DNA of 64,000 nucleotides from Cryptomeria japonica (lineage: Eukaryota > Streptophyta > Pinopsida > Cupressales > Cupressaceae). This document shows positions 57,857 through 64,000 of this stretch, one piece after another. The position numbers and the translations under genes are program-made. Numbering within the stretch: the first letter of the stretch is position 1; each line of letters opens with the position of its first letter. Below the pieces are notes generated by a model that did not search any database, had not been told where the DNA came from, and was given only the letters and a program-made list of their open reading frames with translations. The stretch lies in assembly GCF_030272615.1 (NCBI RefSeq), contig NC_081407.1:143780897-143844896 (forward strand). Reading direction: 5' to 3'.

Positions 57857-58747
57857 CTAATATTTAGGCTTGTATTGTTTCCTAGGAACTCTTTCCAGAC
57901 ACCTTGAAGCAAAATGTCTTATCTTATTATATGAAAAGCATTTAAGAGGTAACTTTCCTTCATACTTACAGGCTCCGTTAGGCAATCTCCTAGAAATAAG
58001 GGCTTCAATATCCTCAAGTTCTTTTTCTTCTACTTCCATCTCCTTTATCTCCTTCTAATATCTAGATGCCCTTCTTGAACAACTTTCTCCCGGATCATAT
58101 CTCATATTTTCGGAAATAGTAGCTTTGAATGCAGATTTTGTCTTAGGGAGAGAGTCACCAAAATCACTCAATTAAAAAGCAACAAGCTTCCAAATCAGCA
58201 TGTGTCTAGTCACATTAGTCATAGTCTGGATCTCCTCAATAGTAGCAGCTTTGTGCTTGTAAGGAGGCAAGGATCTCAACACTTTAGCAACAATTTTGTA
58301 TTCTTCCAATACTCCATCGGCACATCTTATATTGCACACAAGCTCATTCACTTTCTGCATAAAAGAAGTAATATTCTCATCTTCGCCCATCTTCAACAAC
58401 TCATACTTTCCCTTCAAGCTCTGCAACTTTGCAATCTTCACATGACTTTCACCTTCATACAAAGTTTCCAAATTCTTCCAAATCTCATGAGCAGTCTACA
58501 AATCCATCACAATTTTCATTTCAAAATCAATCAAGGCACTCAATAAAGCTTCCTTAGCTCTAATATTGTATTCAGCTTTCTTTACTTCATCTGGAGTTGT
58601 AGGACCATTCTGAGGAATGTTATACATATTTTTAGTAATTTTCTAGTAATCTTCGCCAATGCATCTCAAGTGACACTCCATCTGGATTTTCCAAAGAGTG
58701 TAGTTTGTCCCATCAAATCTTGGACTATCCTTCTTATAAGTTGCCAT
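57857..58747 (-). pseudogene. Copia C gag
   Basis: ATG at 58747 (MATYKKDSPRFDGTNYT), directly after the primer site. UBN2-type Gag with LWKIQMECHLRCIG, EIWKNLETLYEGESH and SLKGKYELLKMGEDENI, broken by stops near 58645, 58497 and 58172. The knuckle is CFSYNKIRHFASRC: second Cys changed to Tyr and Gly to Arg. One frame change near 57830-57857 separates it from the protease frame. Confidence 0.85.
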
Positions 58748-58787
58748 CCTGGATCACCTCAAGCAATGAAGCTTCTTCGGAGGAACT

Positions 58788-58800
58788 AGCTCTTATACAA
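58788..58800 (-). promoter_or_regulatory. Copia C primer-binding site, decayed
   Basis: Minus strand TTGTATAAGAGCT, two bases from the LTR edge; differs from TGGTATCAGAGCC at three or four positions. Confidence 0.7.
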
Positions 58801-58802
58801 AT

Positions 58803-60151
58803 TGTTGGCAACAAGGCAGAAAACTGAGAGGGGGGATGAATCAATTTCCTCAAAATCTCTTCTTAAACACTATTTCAGATCCGATAATTAACAGTAAAAG
58901 CATAAATCAACACCACATCAATAACACACATAACACCAAGTTTTTACGTGGAAAACCCAATCAAGGGAAAAACCATGGTGGGAACCTACCTACAATATGA
59001 TGATACCTTGTTAGAAGTATATGAAATATTACAATGGGGAATGCACATGCATTCAAGCACACTACCTAGAGCTCACTGTTCAAAAACAACAAAGGGATAC
59101 AACCCAGGGAAGACTCATTGTCTTACAAATACATTCGAATTACATCCAAAATGAACTGATAGAATAGCATCTCCTCATGCCTGGTTACAATTCTGGGTAG
59201 GCACACAACACATATCCTGCTCCTTTCCACTTCTTCACACTTCTTTGCACTACTTCGCTGCTTTAGAAAGATCAAAGCATTATTCGCACACAAAGATATC
59301 ACTCTTACATGAGCATTACATTTATTTATACATATCATCAACCTATCTTTCAAGGTCGGCTCAACACACATCACAAATTACAAAGATATAACCATACACG
59401 AAACAATATTACATGCAGACCAAAACAATGTCGGCTAAGATATAGTATGGACCTAACTCAACACCTCGAACATGAAACATCTCCAAGAATTATGCCTCGA
59501 ACATCTACAACATGCTACAATCATCATGTCGATCAAGAACATGAAGAACACCACCAAATCAAGGAAAATCATCAGTAATGTGCACAACGATCAATGCAGA
59601 CCACCAACACAAATAGGACATGATCTAGAAACATCAGCAAGCATCATAAATTACCACAGAAACAACCGCGCACCAACACCACTTACTAGAATCTCCATCA
59701 TCATTATACCGAACTTCAAGAACACTAACTGCAATGACTATCAAACTAAAAGATTCACTTGCGGACCTCCAAATCATGAACCATCTGAATTGAGGACACA
59801 CTAGAGCATCCCAAATACTCTACCAAATCTATAAACCAAGATATTGTAAAACTGAGCAATGAGGAGCAAAATCCAGAACACTAATCAACACCAAACAACT
59901 GAAAAACCAACCGCAATACCGAATCTCATAACTCGATCAAATATCCATGCGAACCACTAAAACTTGAGTTGAATCAACTAGATATACTTATCTCAAAACC
60001 CTTTAATCTGCAACAACTCATCTACAACACACTAGCCAAAACAACTCACTTAATCTGACTGCAACACTAGAACACACAGAGGAATATGTTGACATCAATG
60101 ACAACACATCACTCAGCCAATCCAAACACATATTTTCACATTATCCCAACA
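58803..60151 (-). mobile_element. Copia C 5' LTR
   Basis: Plus-strand ends TGTTGGCAACAAGG and TCCCAACA; 1,349 bp against 1,358 bp for its partner. Confidence 0.9.
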
Positions 60152-60857
60152 ACAACTTCCTCTTATGATCAAAATTTTGATTTATAAATTTAAAAATTGG
60201 GGTATATGTTTTTAACCAAAAAGTAGAAAAGTATGGCTAACAATTTATTCATAGCCATCAAATAAATGCAATGTAGGATCATCAATCAATAAAAATGGAA
60301 TTCTAGAAAAACTACCAACACAGATTGAAATATTAATAATGATGAATAAAATGATTTTCATGCAATATTTCAACACAAATATTAAAATTTGAATGAACAT
60401 ATAACATTTGAATATAAAATCTCACCACACTGGAAAGGGAAATGAATGCTTAGTAAATGAATAATATACTCACAAAAAAAAGTAATAATCAAATGTTAAT
60501 TGAATCGCATGGACTTGTTGATCAACATCAATAAACTTCACATTCAAATTAGAATGCACGCAGACTTGTCAATTCGTTCACAATGCAAGATTTTATTACT
60601 TCCTTCTTTTGATTATGTCTCTTTATCATACTATAATGTGATGGGGATCAAATATTTAGACCCTTCCAATGTCTTTTAATTACATATTTAGAGACTCATA
60701 AATGTATGTAACCACAACCAAATTCTTGAAACTATTCTTTAAAACAACATGATTAAAAGTTTAATAGAATTAAACATTATAAACTTTTAAATATTAAATA
60801 AAACATGTGGCTATTCCTAAGGTGGTGGGTCTTTTGGACCCATGTTGGCCCATCAAC
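60152..60857. other. Unassigned AT-rich spacer
   Basis: I see no reading frame, LTR end, TIR or RNA gene here. It is the right flank of Copia C and the left flank of the solo LTR. Confidence 0.4.
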
Positions 60858-62083
60858 TTTTGGCCATTTGGAGCAATTGATTATGTGTTGCACTGATGTT
60901 TTGTCATTGATGTCAACACTAGTTGTTTTGGCTACTTTATCGACACCCTTCTGGTCCCGGTAGGTTGAGTGGTTTCTGGTTGGTTTGGATCTGGTATGTT
61001 CTGGTATGATTTGGTTATGGAATTGGCTTACTCATGTTCATATTCGGTCAGTTGGTTTTGATCTGTTGATCGGATGCTATCCTATTTGCTTGGAAGCTTG
61101 GTTTGTGGTTCCGGTGAGGGTTTCATCGGCAAAGCTTTTGATGAAGATCTTTGATGATATGCATAAGTGGTGTTGGTGCAGCTTCTAAAATGGATTCAGG
61201 ATGCTGATGGTGATCATGTTCGAGACTTGGCAGATTGGGATCATTTCTTTAGCGTGTGCACCTATATTGGGTCCCGGTTGATCTAGCTTATGGACCAGCT
61301 TAATGTAACGTGTGGATTGGACCTCTCGATGTGTTTCTGGGATGTCTTATGAGTTGGATATTTATTTTTTTATCTAAGGCCAACATGTTTTGTAATTATG
61401 TAATTGGTTTATTGTCTGGCGGTCGACCTAATTGTTTATGGTCGAGGGTTTGTATATATATGATGTAACATCTCATTGTAGATCATCATGGTATATGGTC
61501 ATGGAATGGTAAATGGATATGTAATGTGCGAATAATGTAATATCATTCAAGCAAAGGATTTGGTCGATCATTAGAGATCGAATTGGGTTTATGTAAGAGG
61601 ATTTAGTCCTCTGGTATTGAGCTTAACCAAAACTGTACTCGAGCATAGGAGATGTTATCTTTCCAGTTCATTCATTCTTCTGGATTGTAGTTTGGATTTC
61701 TATGTAGTCAGTGAGACTCCTTTTGTGATGAGAAGTGCGCTCTAGGTTGTTGGCCTTCCTGCAAGTGCATTCTCCTCAATTGTAATTTACGTACTTACTG
61801 CAGAAGTATTATCTAACTGTGGGTAGGCTTCCCACCATGGTTTTTCCCTTTACCGAGTTTTCCACATATAAATCTTGGTGTCATGTGGATGGTATTTATT
61901 CTTTGATTATTTTTTATGCTTAATTGGTTTAGTTGTTATTTCAGTATTTGGTTTAAGCATTCCGGTATTAATGTTTTGGGTTCTGGTATTAAAGTTTTAA
62001 TTGCTAAATGTTCTGGTAATCTGTGACAACCGATTCACCCACCCCACTCTTAGTTGTCTTGCGGTTATTTGAACTGTCTAACA
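60858..62083 (+). mobile_element. Solo LTR, Sirevirus-like, NA-1 related
   Basis: Perfect TSD TCAAC (60853-60857 and 62084-62088). Starts TTTTGGCC (TG mutated to TT) and ends CTAACA. The GTAGTCAGTGAGACTCC block (about 61704) and GAGAAGTGCGCTCTAGG (about 61730-61746) match the NA-1 LTR, and GATTCACCCACCCCACTC lies near the end. TATATATATG near 61454 may be the TATA box. No internal sequence, so it is a recombination product. Confidence 0.78.
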
Positions 62084-62262
62084 TCAACTTGCAAATATTA
62101 AGTAGCTACTACTCTCGCCTTGTAGCTCTTGAGTTTTTAGGTAATGGAAGGAATCTTTGTGTAGTGGAATTGTGATGTTCCTAGTCTTTAACCTCCAAAG
62201 AGTTTTGTTATCACAGATGGTGTCAATTATGGCACTGAAATTAGCTAGGTGGCCCTTGTACC

Positions 62263-64000
62263 TATAGCATCCTAAAATTGCACCCCTTGCAATTTTTGAC
62301 TGCATTTGGGTCTTTGCCTTAGTGTTTGTGCCCCTTGGCCTAATTGAAGACATGATTATGCTCATACACATCACAAATGCCAAATTTTTCAACTTTGCAC
62401 TTGTTCTGCACTTGATCTTAGCACCAAAATAGGGCAGGACTAGGGCGTAGCGCCCTTGTCCCCCTCATTTTGGACCATCTTTAATCCCTTTTTTCCTAAT
62501 TCAATTTTGGGTGAGATTCTCCTCTCCGTGTCAACTTATGCCAAAAAATTAGCCAATTAATCTAATAGGCAAGTATATAAAGAGGATATCCTCTCTCATT
62601 TGAATATACACACATATCCATTACATTCTTGAGAAAGCATTGAGCACACATGAGATCAAGCATTCAAGAGAAATTGAGCATTTTCAGTCTTCCTTCAAGC
62701 CTTGGAGCAGCAATAAATTCAAGGATCAAACATTGAAGTGGAGATCTACATCTTATTTCATGAAACCCTAATTCCATGTGGAGTCAAGAAAAACTTCACA
62801 AGGAGGTATAATCATTTCAATTTCAAGCATAATTCAACATCTCCCTTAAAAGGAGAACATTTCATTTCAGTCAATTCAATTACATTTATCTCTATTTCAT
62901 GGTTAAATCTAAAACCAGGGTTTTACCAAAGGAAAGCCCATATTCCCAACCTATTTCAATTTCTTTGTGTGCAAGAAATAGGTGTGCAATTGTACTTTTG
63001 GAAATAAGCTTCAAACACATTGATGAAACAACCCTTTTCGACGCACGAAAAATTCGAAGGACCAAGAGGTAGTGCCACGGTCCCTGCTTTTTGGGGGAAT
63101 TTTTGCAAGGCAGATCCAAATTAGCTCATGTTTCTTAGATCTAGGTGCACAACAAAATCTTGAACCTATAGCTCAGTATTTTCTCAGTTTTATCTTCAAT
63201 TTCAGCACTTAACCATGAATCAGCATTTCAACTTACAAAAGAGGGAAAAACACATCATAATCTATTAATCCACTTAGTATTCAGTCATTATTTGATTTGT
63301 GATTGAATCTAGTGGATTATTCCCCTCTTTTGAATGTAAAGTCATTCTCCCCCAAAATGAAAATTGATTTGGTGATTTCTCCTTCTATGTTGCAAATTGC
63401 CAAATCAAATTTTCCTCTTGACAGTACCAAGATAGTCGCATCAATTCTTGCCAAATTTTTCATGTTATCCTTGAAAAGGCTTTCTCTTTTGTCAATGCAA
63501 CTATGTTCTTCTAAAAGTCCTCCTTTAGTTCATCCATTGTTGTATCATCTATATTGTCTTTCTCCTTCAGCTAGCACCCAATACCCAAAAGCTCTTTGAG
63601 AAGAGCAACATTGATGCAATTGCATTTTAACAATTTGTCGTATTCCTTGATATTGTGTTTCAAAAAGTCCTTCCACTCAATGCTTTTTGTCTGCATGATA
63701 CATTAAGGATCATCTACACTTTTGACAATTTATTTTATTGTTGCCTTGTCTAATCCCATGTCCAGTATTTCTTTGAGATTTTAGCATCTTAAAATTGCAC
63801 CGTTTGTAATTTTGACCGCACTTGGGTCTTCACCTTAGTGTTTGTTCCCCTTGTCCTAATTGATGACTTGATTATGCTCATACGCATCACAAACACCAAA
63901 CATTTTGACTTTGCACTTGTTCTGCACCTTGATCCTGGCTCAAAATAGGGCAGGACCAGGGTGTAGCACCTTGGTCCTCACCAGGACTAAGGAATGGCAC
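62263..64000 (+). mobile_element. G0-family element with a very short internal region
   Basis: An LTR starts at 62263 (TATAGCATCCTAAAATTGCA, compare TGTAGCATCC in G0). It has TATA GTATATAAAG at about 62571, a GGACC...GGTCC dyad in U3 (62437-62461) and one downstream (63059-63083). A CTCTTTTGAATGTAAAGTC block (about 63324-63342) matches the inner half of the G0 LTR. A second LTR start (TAGCATCTTAAAATTGCACC) appears at 63780 and runs off the window. Only about 400 bp can separate the two LTRs, with no coding domain, so it is an internal-deletion derivative or TRIM-like element. The exact end of the first LTR is not resolved. Confidence 0.65.
63780..64000 (+). mobile_element. Second LTR of the G0-family element, cut by the window
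   Basis: About 220 bp collinear with 62263-62480 (GGGTCTTCACCTTAGTGTTT, then CTGCACCTTGATC and the dyad at 63953-63977). Confidence 0.75.

Larger units (their letters stand above)
52962..60151 (-). mobile_element. Copia C, Sirevirus-like element
   Basis: LTRs 52962-54319 and 58803-60151. TSD ACAAT (52957-52961) against ACAAC (60152-60156), one C/T change. gag-protease-integrase-RT-RNase H lie on the minus strand, with a polypurine array. LTRs differ at about 10% of positions in 300 bp compared by eye, so it is older than A and B. Confidence 0.92.

Noticed and set aside
63303-63599. 98-codon open frame near the right end
   Set aside because: It spans the LTR/internal border of a deleted gypsy copy and shows no domain.

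Overview
The window looks like nuclear DNA of a seed plant with a large, repeat-rich genome; a gymnosperm is possible, but the lineage is not proven. Evidence: wall-to-wall Ty1/copia (Sirevirus-type) and Ty3/gypsy LTR retrotransposons, initiator-Met primer sites, CACTA-like termini, AT-rich spacers, and no ordinary host protein gene. The only non-transposon gene I can support is a tRNA-Val(UAC) of organelle/bacterial type at 5086-5157.

Layout. 1-4269: the 5' part of a gypsy element on the minus strand (called G0 here), with an uninterrupted gag frame running off the left edge, a primer site and a 1.26-kb LTR. 4270-5943: spacer with the tRNA, a tandem repeat and two CACTA-like ends. 5944-51711: one old minus-strand gypsy element (G1), cut into pieces by later insertions. 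Its LTR is at 50304-51711, its leader at 50281-49509, 35080-34543 and 19823-18037, its gag at 18036-16525, and its gag end, protease and G-patch at 7995-5944.

Inserted into G1 are: NA-1 (8001-16519, non-autonomous, itself carrying a solo LTR at 13517-15195); G2 (19829-34537, a chromodomain gypsy element carrying the non-autonomous element NA-2 at 22200-28049 and a solo LTR near 32232-33197); and Copia B (35081-49503, minus), whose 3' LTR holds Copia A (35151-42862, plus). Target-site duplications support nearly every junction. 51712-52961: spacer with an imperfect palindrome of about 870 bp. 52962-60151: Copia C (minus). 60858-62083: a solo LTR. 62263-64000: a G0-family element on the plus strand.

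How the parts relate. Copia A, B and C encode (now broken) gag-protease-integrase-RT-RNase H. NA-1 and NA-2 have the same LTR ends, primer site and polypurine arrays but no pol: they carry a coiled-coil/zinc-knuckle gag remnant and then a long second ORF of unknown function. The two second ORFs appear to share a C-terminal module. Motifs inside the LTRs link NA-1 to Copia B/C and NA-2 to Copia A. This paired non-autonomous system is the most interesting content of the window.
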